In this document: piece by piece, positions 28,076-35,272 of the stretch
How positions within the stretch are numbered: position 1 is the stretch's first letter
Layout of the letters: each line of letters starts with the position of its first letter
Assembly: GCF_032118995.1 (NCBI RefSeq)
Contig: NC_092651.1
Span: 26,520,349-26,584,348, forward strand
Origin: Asterias amurensis
Taxonomy: Eukaryota; Echinodermata; Asteroidea; Forcipulatida; Asteriidae
DNA: 64,000 bases
Direction: 5' to 3'
The notes under the pieces: generated by a model
The model's input: the letters and a program-made list of their open reading frames with translations, nothing else
What the model was told of the DNA's origin: nothing
Databases searched by the model: none
Translations under genes and position numbers: made by a program

Positions 28076-31000
28076 AAGTCACCAAACACACAAGACCTGA
28101 GGCTGTTGCCACCTAACCAGGGTTGCCCCTTTTACAGTCCATACGGATGTAGGCTTGGGTATCGTTGGTCCAAAGCCTGGCCGGTAGAGCAGAAAGCACT
28201 ACCTCCCAATTTTACGTAGCAAGTGTCACGACCGGGATTTAAACCCTCACTCTGCTGATCAAACACCAGAGCTTGAATCCGGAGCTCTTAAAGACTCTGG
28301 ACACTATTGGTAATTGTCAAAGACCAGTCTTCTCACTTGGTGTATCTCAACGTATGCATAAAATAACAAACCTGTGAAAATTTGAGCTCAATCAGTCATC
28401 GAAATTGCGAGATAATAATGAAAGATAAAATACCCTTGTTACACGAGGTTGTGTGCTTTCAGGTGCTTGATTTCAAGACCTCAAATTCTAAATCTGAGGT
28501 CTCGAAATCAAATTCGTGGAAAATTACTTCTTTCTCGAAAAGTACTCCACTTCCGAGGGAGCCGTTTCTCACGATGTTTTATACCATCAACCTCTCCCCA
28601 TTTTTCGTTACCAAATAAGTTTTTATGCTAATAATTATTTTGAGTAATTACCAATAGTTTCCACTGCCTTTAACTGCTCGGCCATGACACGCCATTGATT
28701 TTGTTGTATTATTTGGTTTTTACCCTTTCACCAATGTGTGTAACCACTGTATACTCGGTACTTTCCCGAGTTCGGTGAAAACAAATCACAGGCATGTTAC
28801 TCGGGTGGGATTTAAACCCATGATCTTGCCAATCTAGAGCAGGTGTCTTACCAACTAGACCAACGAGATTGCCTGGTATCTAGAGGCAGTTGATATGTTT
28901 GCTTACTTATTTATGTATTTGTGTGTTTCATTTCATTTTATATATTAATTTCACAGGGAAAAATGGTACAATAACGGTACAAAAATGAAACTACAAAGTG
29001 TAAGAGAATTTCAATATAAACAGCAGATAACACAACATGGTAAACATTTTAAAGATAGTTCACCTGAAGAATGTCAAAAAGGAAACTTTATGACTGTCGA
29101 GTTGTTCGAACTGTCTCGGCTAAAATGTGAATGTGCACTGGACACCATTTTTAGCAAGCAACTCTTTGATGCAATAATAGCTCAGTGAAGACAATGATCA
29201 TGCATATGGCGCCCATGCAAATTTCACATTTTTGTATTTTCTGTTTGCCTAGGTTGATTTGTATAATTTTTTTCTTTCTTTTTTTAGTATTATAGTATTC
29301 TATTGTTGTTTAACGAAAAATAATTATCCCTCAGTTTTTGGCGGATGCGTTGCAGATGTTGTATGAAATAAGTAAATAAAATAACTAAAAATAAATAAAC
29401 AAATTGATTTAGCTTTTAATTATGTATAGTGTTCTAACCTTTAATGTACAGCGCCTTTGAGCGATTCACAGTGGAGATATGGCGCTGTATAAATGCTGTT
29501 ATTATTAATGTTGTTATTAATGGATGGAGCTCCAGTGACCAATATCGCGCCTTCAGTGCTCTATCATCTTTGCTTCTCACCATACCAAGCTTCTAACTTT
29601 TATTTATTTATACTTTCAGGCCGACCAGCCGCTAGTCGTAGCTGCAGTCAGGGTGCTGTGTGTGTGGCTCGCTGAGGAAACTACTGCCCTTAAAGCTCAA
29701 GTGTTTCAACTCTTACCATTCCTCGTCAAAGTTGTGTAAGTTTTCCATACCAAACTGTAGTGAAAACAATTCTTGTGTTTGTACTTTAGGTACCTTTTTT
29801 TGTGTACAGCCTCACCACAAAAATATGTAGACCGGGTCATCAGCAAATTTCCTCGCAGGCCAGATAATTCACTGTCTTAAAAGGATTTATGAATTTTCCC
29901 CCTAGGTTTTCCCGAACTTGGAAGGGCAGTTGCCCCCCCCCCCCCCTTTTCAGTTCTGTGCTTCTTAATTACAACCTGGGCGTAAGGTAGGAAATCGATC
30001 GGGACTACTGTTTACGCTTAGTGGAGCGATGGACTTTAACTGCACTACCGCGCTTGCTCTAGTCAAGATACCGAATCAGAAACTAGAGATAAATTGAATA
30101 AGTGGGAGAGAGGCTGCAGCCGGTTTGATATGAGTAACAGATATTCCCCTGGTAAAATGTGTCAGTGAAATTTTAATTATGGATCGTCACGCAGAGAGAA
30201 GTCATTCCGTGAGGCCACCTCCACCTCTAGAACCACCCCTCAGGCCAGCGGGTCCTCACCCCTCCCGATCTCCCATCAGAGCCTAAGGAGTTTTGCCTCA
30301 ACAGACCTCCTGAGGCTCCTCCTGCCGGCGTTGTGTCACCTTACTGCCGAGGATGAACCCAGGGCCGTCTTGGTGGAGGAAGGAGGGATTGAACTGCTTG
30401 GAGAGTGTTTCAGTCATCACTGGCAGAGGTTTATCATGGGGGATGAAGATGGGGATTCGGAGGTCAGTTTGTCTTAATTTCTTGCAAAAGAATTGTTAAT
30501 AAAGAGTCTGTCTCGAAGGGTAAGTCTTTCTCTGTGGCCTTCAAGAAAGACTCTGCTAGGGTTGAAATGTCAGGCCGTTATAATTTTTTTGCATTTACAC
30601 CATAAGTCCTTTTGGTTGGTAAGTTGTTTGTAACAGCTAATTCTTGTTTTGTTTTTTGTTAAAGGCACTGCACTAGACACTATTGTTTATTATCCCAAAA
30701 GTATATAGTAGCATAACAACTAACTTGGTATAAAGCAACGGAAAGCTGTTGATAAAACATTGTGATTTCTCATTAAAATATTTGAATCTGAAAAAGACTC
30801 AAAGGCATCTGAAAGCACACAAATTTCTGCAACAAGGGTGCTTTTTCTGTTATTATTTTCTTGCAACTTCGATGACCACTTGAGCCCAAATTCTTCACAG
30901 ATTCATTGTTTTATGCATAATATGTTGGGGTACACCAAGTGAGAACTTGGACAATTACTAAAGATGTCCAGCCGTCGGTTTCACCAAACTCTTCCCAACT

Positions 31001-34000
31001 TTAAATTAATCTTAGGACGAGTTCAGTTCCATATCAGAAGACGATGGGACGCATTGAACCCACCCTAAGTTAGGACGGGTTTCTTAGTCCTTACTTGAGA
31101 TAGGATTAATTCTAGCGTTTTTTCAAATCGGCTGTTGTGCCTTTAAAGGGGCACGTTGCCTTTGAATATCTCAGGATGTTGCTAGTTGGAACTACTCCTG
31201 CCAACATTTCAATATATCGTCTAAAATTTGGATCATACTTTCAGAGACTAGTTGTCTGCAAAGATTCCCCTGGAATGTTATCTACTGTTGCTTGATGTTG
31301 TTTATTCTCCAGATTGCCATGACAACGCTGTGCAGTGTCTTCCTGAATGTGGCCTTACAGGATGCTGAAGCAGTTCAGAATCACTCCACTGTATTCAAAG
31401 AACTGTTGTGTCTGCTAGCGGCCGCATTGGCACAAATAGGTAACATGAGTTAACCATTTGAAACCCGTTTCAGAAAGGCGCGCCAGAGTTGCGTGCCCTA
31501 CCAAATAGATTAGGAGCGACTGTAGATCCACCCAAGGCTTATGACAAGAGCAACATCTAAAACCAAGGCGCTCCAGTGTTGTTCCGAACGACTGCAACGC
31601 TTAATATTTCGACTTTTAGTGCATCCAGTTGCTCCTGCTCCTTACTGTTTCAGACCTTAAACTTTTCATACACTTAGTTCAATTTAAATTAGTCCTGTGC
31701 TTGATCCATTCTGTGTAAGAGACTACGTACAGCCTGCTGTCAAAAGACGCATGAAGCCATAAAGCTACAGTTTCCCTCTGATCCTTTGTTGAACTTGTGA
31801 TATGTCTGACTGCATGCAGTTCGTAAGAGCAAGGGTACAATTGGTCCAAAGGAAACATTTGACAATGAAAATTAGGTGTTTATGTGTTTGTCCTGACAAA
31901 TTGCAAATTTTTGAACAGGCTCTAAACTTCTTATTTGTGTTTCCTTTAAATCGTTCAGTGTCCGAAACAGAGCATCTTATCCTGTCCTTCAACCTGGCTG
32001 TACTGGGATTGACGCTGCTTAGAACTCTCGCCTTTAATGCTGGTATGACATCATTTTGTTTTAAATTTTTTATTATTGAAAACAACTTGTTAATGGACCC
32101 AATTTCATGGCTCTGCTTACCGCCGAATTCTGCGCTTAGGATCACGTTTCCCCGCTTACGTGCAAACGCCAAATTTCTGTGCTAGCCTTGTAAGCGTGGA
32201 ATGCCTGGTAACGTGGAGTACGCAGACGCAGAAGCCAAAATTCGCAGCTAACCCTTGAAATACGCTTGCTGTAAGCACAGAATTCCCTGCTTCCGTAAGC
32301 GCCGATTCTGTGTTTACGGTAGGCAGAGCCATGAACGTGGGCCCTGATGTTTCGACCCTAGTGGAGTCTTTCTAAAAGGATAAATAGTAACAGGAAGGAC
32401 TTACATATACAAATAACTAAGTGTAACCAGAGCCTAGTGTAAAGAAATGAAAAGAGAGCTACTAACATTCCATTTGTGAAACAAATTAACCAGGCTAGAA
32501 AAAAATGCTTCTTGACTGAAAATAATTCCTCACAGGTAGCGGAGAATAAAAATTTAAAAACTAATTCTGAAGTGATCTATTTAAAGGGAGATTGCCTGAC
32601 CTTCTCGAACAAAATTAAGTTAACTATTGTTATTCTCCCAAGATGTGAGAGATTTGTCGGCCATAAAGAAATCCGTCAGTCGCATGTTGGATCTGTTTAA
32701 AGCGTCGTATGTGGTTACCCGTGATAACATACATGAAGTGTGTGAGGAGTACCAGCCATATTGGACGGATGTTTCTGAGCTTTGGCTTCTTGGCAATCAA
32801 GGTAAAGTCCAAAGACGACTTTTAATAGTTATCGTTATTATTATTCTTATTTCTTCTGTTAATAAAAACCAAGAGGACCCTCAAAAGTGCACCTGTTACC
32901 CCATATGCCTGTAGCTGCCTTTGTTCAATGTCATCGAACAAAAAAAAGTAGCTTAGCACAGTATAAGTTTTGCTTGCCATAATGTTACCAGCCAAACTAC
33001 CTTGTCACATGTACACTCTTTGGCTGGTCCTCTTCCTATTTTCGCTTAGCAGAAAAATTGTTAAGCAAAACACCATGTAAAGGAAAACTACTTTAGGGAA
33101 ACCCACACAAGCAGGTACGGACAGAAAAACCCAATCCACATGCAAGGCTCTGGTTCGGGATTCAAACCGGATTCCACAGAGATGAAAAGCAGGGAGGAAT
33201 CTTTTCTTTTCTTTTTTTCAGAAGAGAGAAATTTAAACTATGGGTTTATGCATAGATAATATTTTATTGTGTTGATTTTCGATGAACTTAGTTTTTCTTT
33301 TCCAAAATGGGCAATGTTTGGGTGATATTTTTCTTCTAATTCGATAGATACTTTATTTAGGACTAGAGATAACTTACCATTACCATTTTAATCCAAATTC
33401 TGAAGTAAACTATTTGTGAACAATTTGATAATGAAGTTTTCTTTGTATGTTTCTTCAGTTTTATCAGAGTGCTTGTCCTGCATACCCTGGTTGCCAGCAC
33501 TCTGTCTGCAAAATGGATATCTCAAACATATCATTGAACTGCTGAAGAAGGTCAAAGGTATGACAAGTCAGGCTACTTCTATGTTCTAATATCGATTAAT
33601 TAATTATCCATTGAATTGTAAATAAATGGATTAAAAACTGTAATAAAAGTTTGTTTTAGTAAAGTTGCAGGTACAACCATGTTTAATTCTCTATTTGGAG
33701 CACTTTTGGCTCTGAAAAGAGCAGGTATGGTCTTTTGATGTTTCAAACAGTATACTCTGCTTTTGTCTTTAAAGGAATCTTACAGAATTGGTAAGAAACA
33801 AAAGTCGCGAAGATCACAGATTTACATAAAACTTACACAGTCTAATGATGATGATAGTAGAAAACATCCCTTGAAACATTTCTGTCTGAAGTTTCATATT
33901 TGATGAGAAGTAAATAATCTAATTTCGCGTTTGGAGTTTTATTCATTTTTGTTTTGGCATCGATGCAATGCAAAATTTGTAATCGGTTTTTACTATTCTC

Positions 34001-35272
34001 TCATGACCCAGAAGGCCGATCGATCTCGAACTTCTACAGGTTTGTCAGTTTATGTATATGGTGGATTACATGAAAGCTTACACTGCCAGCAACTGTTTTG
34101 CTAACAAAACCAATTTTTCAAATTTTCAGAGAAACAGTGTGCTCAAACATCCCAGCAATTTTCAGCTGATTTGCTGATTTGTCTTTTTGGTTTATTTTCT
34201 AGTGCCAATGAAAAAATTACGGAATAAATAAATGGGTTATACGTTAAATTTTGCCGGACAAATGTCATCAGTCTTCTGTGATCCTCAGTATTTTTGTTTC
34301 CATTTAATCCGAATGCACAAACAATTCTCAGTGCGTCATAATCCCAAATCAGCCCTAGCAGAGTCTTTCTCAAATAATTTATTTCAACATTCAAACCACG
34401 GAAAGGGAGACAACTTTTGTCAATGAAATGTTTGTATTTCTTTAAATTTTCATTTGTATTATTCTTTCTTATCCATCTAGCTGAGACGGTTGAAGACGAG
34501 ACAAGAATTGTTTATAGCGCCCTCTTGGGATCAGTTGCTAAGACAGAGGTGTGTGCTGAGATACAACAAATGGGTGCTTTGGACATTGCAAGGTATGCGT
34601 CAAAACATTTTCTGGTTTGGGATTCATTGTAATTTTTAATACGGTCTTTATCCGAGATGCGACAAATGGGTGTTCTGGATGGTTTTTGTCAAATGGCCAT
34701 TTGTGGCAGCTATACTCTCTAAAGAGTCAACTCCGATTTTCATGTAATCGCAACTGAGTGCATCATTTTTTTATCACTGAGGTCTAGTGGTAAGACCCCA
34801 GCCGTTGATTTCACAAAGAGTTAGGACTCGTCTTATCTCGAGTTAGGACGAGTAACTCGTCCTAACTTAGGATTAATCTTAAGGTCTGCATGCTACAGTG
34901 CAGGGTTGGGACTCGTCCTAAGATTAGTCTTAAGTTAGGACGAGTTTTGTGAAATCGACGGTAGGACTTGCAATCGCAAGGATGTGGGTTTGAATCTTAC
35001 CAAGCTAACCGCTGGTTTCACAATGAGTAGATTTAGTATTGTCTCATTACTGAATTACAATTTCTTGATTTGTGCAGTTCATAATCATAGACATTAAACC
35101 AATGTTTGTATGGGCCAGATTGGCTGAGTTCCCTTGACGGGAAGATCAGCTAAACAACAAACAAACCGACAAACAAAAGATGAATAATTTGGTGGATTTT
35201 GTGTTCCATTTTGTCCATAGAAAATACGCAATGGAGGAGGTATTAGCAAGTCTGCAGGCGACTGACAGGTAG
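2504..35272 (+). CDS. NCDN: Neurochondrin, 17 coding exons
   Basis: Cytosolic armadillo-like protein of the neurochondrin family; in vertebrates it acts in neurite outgrowth, Ca/CaM kinase II control and GPCR (mGluR5) signalling (family knowledge). Exons: 2504-2647, 3815-3914, 8603-8750, 8980-9128, 10468-10595, 11805-11864, 13056-13128, 14343-14512, 27845-28030, 29620-29735, 30231-30462, 31313-31439, 31959-32042, 32643-32801, 33459-33557, 34481-34592, 35221-35272 (TAG). All introns are GT-AG and phases join without a break, giving 712 aa against 729 in human. Diagnostic stretches: TRKRIFDVVGFKFINRLF (exon 2), LLLILLHYCGGQMW (exon 5), VWLAEETTALKAQVFQLLPF (exon 10), RLLLPALCHLTAEDEPR (exon 11), ELWLLGNQ (exon 14). 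The start is the first ATG after the acceptor at 2476; the next in-frame Met is codon 10. The predicted protein is all-helical with no signal peptide. Exon 11 has a second in-phase acceptor (30195) that would add 12 residues. Confidence 0.93.
2808..3282. mobile_element. TTAA-family MITE (family 1), carries an insert
   Basis: In NCDN intron 1. Begins GCAGTGGACACTATTGGTAA and ends AATTACCAATAGTGTCCAGT then TTAA, the TIRs of family 1. The interior has the family landmarks (AGCATCTGAAAGCACACAAC, ACAAGGGTGTTTTTTATT). Positions about 3090-3215 are an unrelated insert rich in GAATT repeats that splits the copy before its final TTTATGCATATATGTTGAG part. Confidence 0.8.
4060..5760. repeat. Degenerate tandem and inverted repeats in NCDN intron 2
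   Basis: A block of about 360 bp at 4135-4500 (TTACCCAAAGTTGA...GGGGAGCAGTG) recurs at 4700-5050, a spacing of about 560 bp, and its tail recurs again near 5250. A segment at 5335-5390 (GAACAATGATGTTGATTG) is repeated in inverse orientation at 5700-5755 (CAATCAACATCATTGTTC). This looks like an old DNA-element cluster. The ORF at 5048-5308 lies in it and is not a gene. Confidence 0.6.
5761..7360. other. NCDN intron 2, no gene seen
   Basis: AT-rich intronic DNA with several small open frames (6091-6276, 6168-6368, 7004-7216) and no recognisable protein. Two GTTACCATGGCAAC-like motifs (about 6383 and 6954) and a fragment at 7125-7180 (CAGACTCTGCTAAGGTTGAA) belong to dispersed repeat families. 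Confidence 0.45.
7366..7457 (+). repeat. Short GGCTTTGGCTTGGTCTTT minisatellite
   Basis: Imperfect tandem of 6-bp and 12-bp units (GGCTTT, GGTCTTTGGCTT). On the reverse strand it reads as a run of SQ/RPSQ codons inside an open frame, which is repeat-derived and not a gene. A similar TTTGGCT/TGGCTTTG vocabulary makes up the larger array at 59830-60445. Confidence 0.8.
7620..8266. mobile_element. hAT-type MITE with 8-bp target duplication
   Basis: The left end TAGGCCTGGGCGAAT and right end ATTCGCCCAGCACTA form a TIR of 15 bp with 2 mismatches. Subterminal CCGGTTAAT / TATCCG motifs occur in both halves. The element is flanked on both sides by GTGTACAA (7612-7619 and 8267-8274), an 8-bp duplication. 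An 8-bp TSD with a TAGNGCTGGGC-like terminus is characteristic of hAT elements. There is no transposase frame inside, so it is non-autonomous. Confidence 0.85.
9204..9234. repeat. C-run followed by (AC)n
   Basis: About 13 C followed by roughly nine AC units in NCDN intron 4, just after exon 4. Simple-sequence repeat. Confidence 0.9.
9751..10129. mobile_element. TTAA-family MITE (family 1), complete
   Basis: TTAA at 9751-9754 and at 10126-10129 flank AGGCAGTGGACACTATTGG on the left and AAAGTGTCCACTGCCT on the right. The interior carries the family landmarks in the same order as the other copies. No open frame. In NCDN intron 4. Confidence 0.9.
10605..11293 (-). pseudogene. LINE reverse-transcriptase ORF, C-terminal remnant
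   Basis: The - strand frame from 11293 reads LDSCNSLLYELPDKDVAKIQ, then RVQNTAARLV, then HITPVLMQLHWLPVKFRTVY and KILLLTFKA, ending with a LWNSLL block. This is the conserved tail downstream of the polymerase core in CR1/L2-like non-LTR retrotransposons. The frame breaks near 10811; the next piece (KTQLFKAAF, 10605-10814) is in another frame. The element is truncated at its 5' end, lacks the catalytic core and is dead. It lies antisense in NCDN intron 5. Confidence 0.85.
12208..12242. repeat. (AAAT)n microsatellite
   Basis: About seven AAAT units in NCDN intron 6, just left of the TIR element at 12353. Confidence 0.9.
12353..12949 (+). mobile_element. 597-bp TIR element with 7-bp target duplication (copy 1)
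   Basis: The left end CATGGAGGAAGGAAGAGAAG and the right end (reverse complement CATGAAGGAAGGAAGAGAAG) differ at one of 20 positions, and the match continues GAGCTCG. The 7-mer GTCCTAT lies directly outside both ends (12346-12352 and 12950-12956). Copy 2 is at 51829-52521 in opposite orientation. No transposase is encoded. The TSD length does not fit Tc1/mariner, piggyBac or canonical hAT; P and Dada elements can give about 7 bp, but I cannot assign a superfamily. Confidence 0.85.
13466..13990 (+). pseudogene. LINE 3' end with (ATT)n tail
   Basis: Broken frames read LQQLHWLPVQE then PPYLTELINPY and NRTLRSS, the same RT-tail blocks as the copy at 10.6-11.3 kb but from a different element. The LINE-like terminus GCTATATAAATGCTTA leads straight into (ATT)n at 13919-13988. 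The 145-aa open frame at 13552-13989, ending in poly-Tyr, is this repeat read in one frame. In NCDN intron 7, same strand as the gene. Confidence 0.8.
14045..14280 (-). repeat. Dispersed repeat (partners 29960-30170, 36895-37240)
   Basis: Reverse-strand motifs ACACCATGTGTATGTCTACT and GGTAGAGTTTATTCT, then CTGGGCGGAAAAGAG, occur in the same order as at 36965-37140 on the + strand. This is one interspersed family carrying internal CAGTTCTTTTCAGAACTG hairpins. It ends 60 bp before exon 8 of NCDN. Confidence 0.65.
14745..14870 (+). repeat. Degenerate tRNA-like SINE head
   Basis: GCGCAGTGGTTAACA resembles an A box and is followed by a GCGGGTTTTA remnant of a B box. Spacing and stems are decayed; it is not a functional tRNA. 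Confidence 0.35.
14985..15170 (+). repeat. Dispersed repeat, inverted partner at 16985-17200
   Basis: ACAATTGTTGCACGCTGTGA and GCCAACTGGTCCGGCTGACC at 14990-15135 correspond, in part in reverse complement, to the block at 16990-17200 (GCCAACTGGTCCTGCTGGCC, TCACAGCGAGCAACAATTGT). A further fragment is at 62630-62710. Non-coding. Confidence 0.6.
16081..16445. mobile_element. TTAA-family MITE (family 2)
   Basis: Begins TTAA + AGCCATTGGACCCTTTCGGT and ends ACCGAAAGGGTCCAAT; the right TTAA has been lost. Family-2 landmarks are present: TCGGAGTCGGGAGAAAATAA, TTTCGCCGTGTCATGACATG and the palindrome TTCTCGTTAACGAGAA. The open frame across it (15952-16410) is chance. In NCDN intron 8. Confidence 0.88.
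17838..18230 (+). repeat. Local direct duplications
   Basis: CCAGACTTCCTAGAAATC with its surroundings (17845-17905) recurs at 18160-18225. Separately, CTCCGGATTGG.TCATTCATTGCC occurs at 17929 and 18022. The open frames of 89 and 109 aa over this stretch show no family signature. Confidence 0.6.
18491..20428 (+). repeat. Segmental duplication, copy A (~1.9 kb)
   Basis: Starts TATCTCACCAAGTCGACTTA and ends at GTGTAGACTTGATTCAAGT. Nearly the same order of sequence recurs in copy B at 20513-22271. Copy A has about 490 bp (around 19075-19597) that B lacks and a 24-bp tandem repeat near its right end; it lacks the family-2 MITE present in B. Long stretches (e.g. 18535-18990 against 20897-21320) differ at only a few positions, so the duplication is recent compared with the surrounding repeats. 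Confidence 0.88.
19184..19366 (-). mobile_element. TTAA-family MITE (family 2), truncated
   Basis: Reverse orientation. Contains ATGTCATGACACGGCGAAAC and ends ACCGAAAGGGTCCAATGGCT + TTAA (19363-19366). Roughly half of the element is missing. It lies in the part of copy A that copy B lacks. Confidence 0.8.
20429..20541. repeat. Left array of GTCGAC-bearing repeats
   Basis: Two to three degenerate units of about 50 bp containing ACTGACATAAT.TATCTCACC and AAGTCGACT. One further unit starts copy A at 18491. The same unit occurs in reverse complement at 22388-22605, on the far side of copy B. Confidence 0.75.
20513..22271 (+). repeat. Segmental duplication, copy B (~1.76 kb)
   Basis: Direct repeat of copy A (18491-20428). 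It carries a family-2 MITE at 20542-20896, inserted at a TTAA that is intact and empty in copy A (18530-18533). It lacks about 490 bp around 21467. No protein is encoded by either copy. Confidence 0.88.
20542..20896 (-). mobile_element. TTAA-family MITE (family 2) with an empty-site control
   Basis: Flanked by TTAA (20542-20545 and 20893-20896). The TIRs are AGCCATTGGACCCTTTCGGT and ACCGAAAGTGTATAATGGCT. The uninterrupted sequence GAAGTTGACTTAACAGCCTG exists in copy A at 18521-18540, so the insertion site and the TTAA duplication can be read directly. Confidence 0.95.
22388..22605. repeat. Right array of GTCGAC-bearing repeats (inverted)
   Basis: Four degenerate units with AAGTCGACTTGGTGAGATAA and ATTATGTCAGT, the reverse complement of the units at 18491 and 20429-20541. 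The two arrays bracket copy B like structured inverted ends of one composite element. Confidence 0.75.
22800..25395 (+). repeat. Four copies of a repeat carrying TGACGTCA
   Basis: Copies near 22805-23070, 23715-23855, 24690-24945 and 25120-25395 share TGGGATCACGTCTGCGAGG-like, TTATGATTTTTTGAA-like and GATGACGTCATCATGACGTA blocks, then CTAACTATGTGTGAAGTTTC. Two full copies run into GCTTTTGTTAGCGGACAAGG, and two of the four continue into a GAAGAAGAAG purine tract. TGACGTCA is the palindromic CREB/ATF core, but here it belongs to the repeat. The open frames at 24577-24768 and 24867-25232 are two copies of the repeat read in-frame, not genes. Confidence 0.75.
25450..25483. repeat. GC-rich hairpin
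   Basis: AGGTGTTCCGGGC and GCCCGAACACCT flank a 5-base loop, giving 12 paired bases with one bulge. It follows the GAAGAAG tract of the last TGACGTCA repeat and a related AGGTGTTCGG motif follows the first copy (about 23130), so it is probably the 3' end of that family. Confidence 0.6.
26460..27100. mobile_element. TIR element beginning CAGACCTGCCAAGTC
   Basis: The left end CAGACCTGCCAAGTCTCACG and the right end (reverse complement CAGAGATGCCAAGTC...TGTGAGA) are inverted. A CAAAAC string lies outside both ends, but alignment of the last bases is uncertain, so the TSD is not settled. A CAG.G terminus suggests a hAT relative. The interior has no intact transposase; the 111-aa frame at 26375-26710 crosses the left end and is not a gene. 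Confidence 0.5.
27224..27244. repeat. Poly-C run
   Basis: About 20 C residues; the proline-rich 62-aa frame over it is repeat-derived. Confidence 0.9.
27752..27788. repeat. Strong GC hairpin 56 bp before NCDN exon 9
   Basis: CTAGCGGGGTGCCGCG and CGCGGCATCCCGCTAG pair with one G-T mismatch around a CGAAG loop. This is much more GC-rich than its surroundings. A hairpin ending in CTAG followed by T is what a Helitron 3' end looks like. It stands just upstream of the acceptor of exon 9 (27845). Confidence 0.8.
28039..28690 (-). mobile_element. tRNA-derived SINE, antisense in NCDN intron 9, split by a MITE
   Basis: Read on the - strand: tRNA-like head (GTCATGGCCGAGCAG, B-box-like GGTTTAAATCCCGG), a body, then a poly-A tail that appears as 35 T on the + strand (28039-28073). 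The tail begins 9 bases after the 3' end of exon 9. A family-1 MITE interrupts the head at 28288-28673: joining the flanks gives GAGCAG-TTAA-GAGCTC, as expected for a TTAA insertion into an older SINE. Confidence 0.85.
28288..28673 (-). mobile_element. TTAA-family MITE (family 1), nested in SINE
   Basis: TTAA at 28288-28291 and 28670-28673. Full set of landmarks, reverse orientation relative to the copy at 9751. The 78-aa and 60-aa open frames inside are the repeat read in two frames; the same frames recur in other copies (35880, 54755, 58331-). Confidence 0.9.
28785..28890 (-). repeat. tRNA-like SINE fragment
   Basis: Reverse strand shows TGGTCTAGTTGGTAAGACAC (A-box-like) and GGGTTTAAATCCCACC (B-box-like), followed by CATGCCTGTGA. 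A similar head is at 50033-50130 in the other orientation. Anticodon arm and stems are decayed, so it is not a tRNA gene. Confidence 0.65.
29400..29520 (+). repeat. LINE-like 3' terminus
   Basis: GCGCCTTTGAGCGATTCACA and GGCGCTGTATAAATGCTGTT followed by ATT-rich sequence match the usual 3' end of CR1/L2-like elements, as at 13880-13990. The short frame upstream (28985-29188) has no recognisable content. Confidence 0.6.
29960..30170 (+). repeat. Dispersed repeat fragment (family of 36895-37240)
   Basis: ACCTGGGCGTAAGGTAGGAA and GGGACTACTGTTTACGCTTA parallel the motifs at 37110-37180. It lies directly before NCDN exon 11 (acceptor candidates 30194 and 30230). Confidence 0.55.
30195..30230 (+). 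other. Optional 36-nt 5' extension of NCDN exon 11
   Basis: Two AG acceptors keep the frame after exon 10 (which ends in phase 2). Use of 30231 follows a strong pyrimidine tract (CCACCTCCACCTCTAG). Use of 30195 adds 12 codons, Ser/Thr-rich (SFREATSTSR). I took 30231 as the main form because of the tract. Confidence 0.45.
30539..30655 (+). repeat. Dispersed repeat with GACTCTGCTAGGGTTGAAA
   Basis: The block runs GAAAGACTCTGCTAGGG, then TGTCAGGCC, then CTTTTGGTTGGTAAGTTGTT and AACAGCTAATTCT. A close copy is at 63844-63955. Pieces are at 7125-7175 and 43355-43415, and inverse pieces at about 4010-4045, 14565-14595, 32342-32380 and 34350-34370. Confidence 0.7.
30659..30970. mobile_element. TTAA-family MITE (family 1), shortened
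   Basis: TTAA at 30659-30662. Has ATCTGAAAGCACACAA, ACAAGGGTGCTTTTTCTG and a tail with ACACCAAGTGAGAACTTGG then ATGTCCAGC, but parts of the middle are deleted and no right TTAA remains. It abuts the TTAGGACGAG repeat at 30971. Confidence 0.75.
30971..31140. repeat. TTAGGACGAG palindromic repeat, copy 1
   Basis: GTCGGTTTCACCAAACTCTT at the left, CTTAGGACGAGTTCAGT and CCTAAGTTAGGACGGG inside. The same family occurs at 34801-34962, 35690-36190 (split) and 40434-40566. Confidence 0.75.
32095..32345. mobile_element. Small TIR element beginning GGACCCAATTTCATGGCTCT
   Basis: The left end GACCCAATTTCATGGCTCTG is inverted at the right as CAGAGCCATGAACGTGGGCC. The interior is built of GCTTACG / CGTAAGC motifs in both orientations. 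Other members, more diverged, are at 41928-41950 (fragment) and 53095-53420. Overlapping open frames on both strands at 31765-32185 cross this element and the nearby exon 13 and are not genes. Confidence 0.7.
32935..33090 (+). repeat. Dispersed repeat with ACCAGCCAAACTACC
   Basis: GTAGCTTAGCACAGTA, then ACCAGCCAAACTACC.TGTCACATGTACA, then GGCTGGTCCTCTTCC and TTAGCAGAAAAATTG. Related pieces are at 10630-10710 and 50770-50860. In NCDN intron 14. Confidence 0.6.
34771..35165 (+). mobile_element. tRNA-like SINE split by a palindromic repeat
   Basis: The head GGTCTAGTGGTAAGACCC is separated from CTTGCAATCGCAAGGATG and GGGTTTGAATCTTACC by the nested TTAGGACGAG element (34801-34962). The body (TAAACCAATGTTTGTATG, CCTTGACGGGAAGATC) and the ACAAACA tail match the uninterrupted copy at 53499-53770. 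It ends about 55 bp before the last NCDN exon. Confidence 0.85.
34801..34962. repeat. TTAGGACGAG palindromic repeat, nested in SINE
   Basis: The ends are inverted: GCCGTTGATTTCACAAAGAG at left and TTTTGTGAAATCGACGG at right. At its centre AGTTAGGACGAGT and ACTCGTCCTAACT are perfect complements, so it can fold on itself. Confidence 0.85.

Noticed and set aside
31765..32185. Overlapping 127-aa and 135-aa frames on both strands
   Set aside because: They span NCDN intron 12, exon 13 and a TIR repeat; only 31959-32042 is coding.
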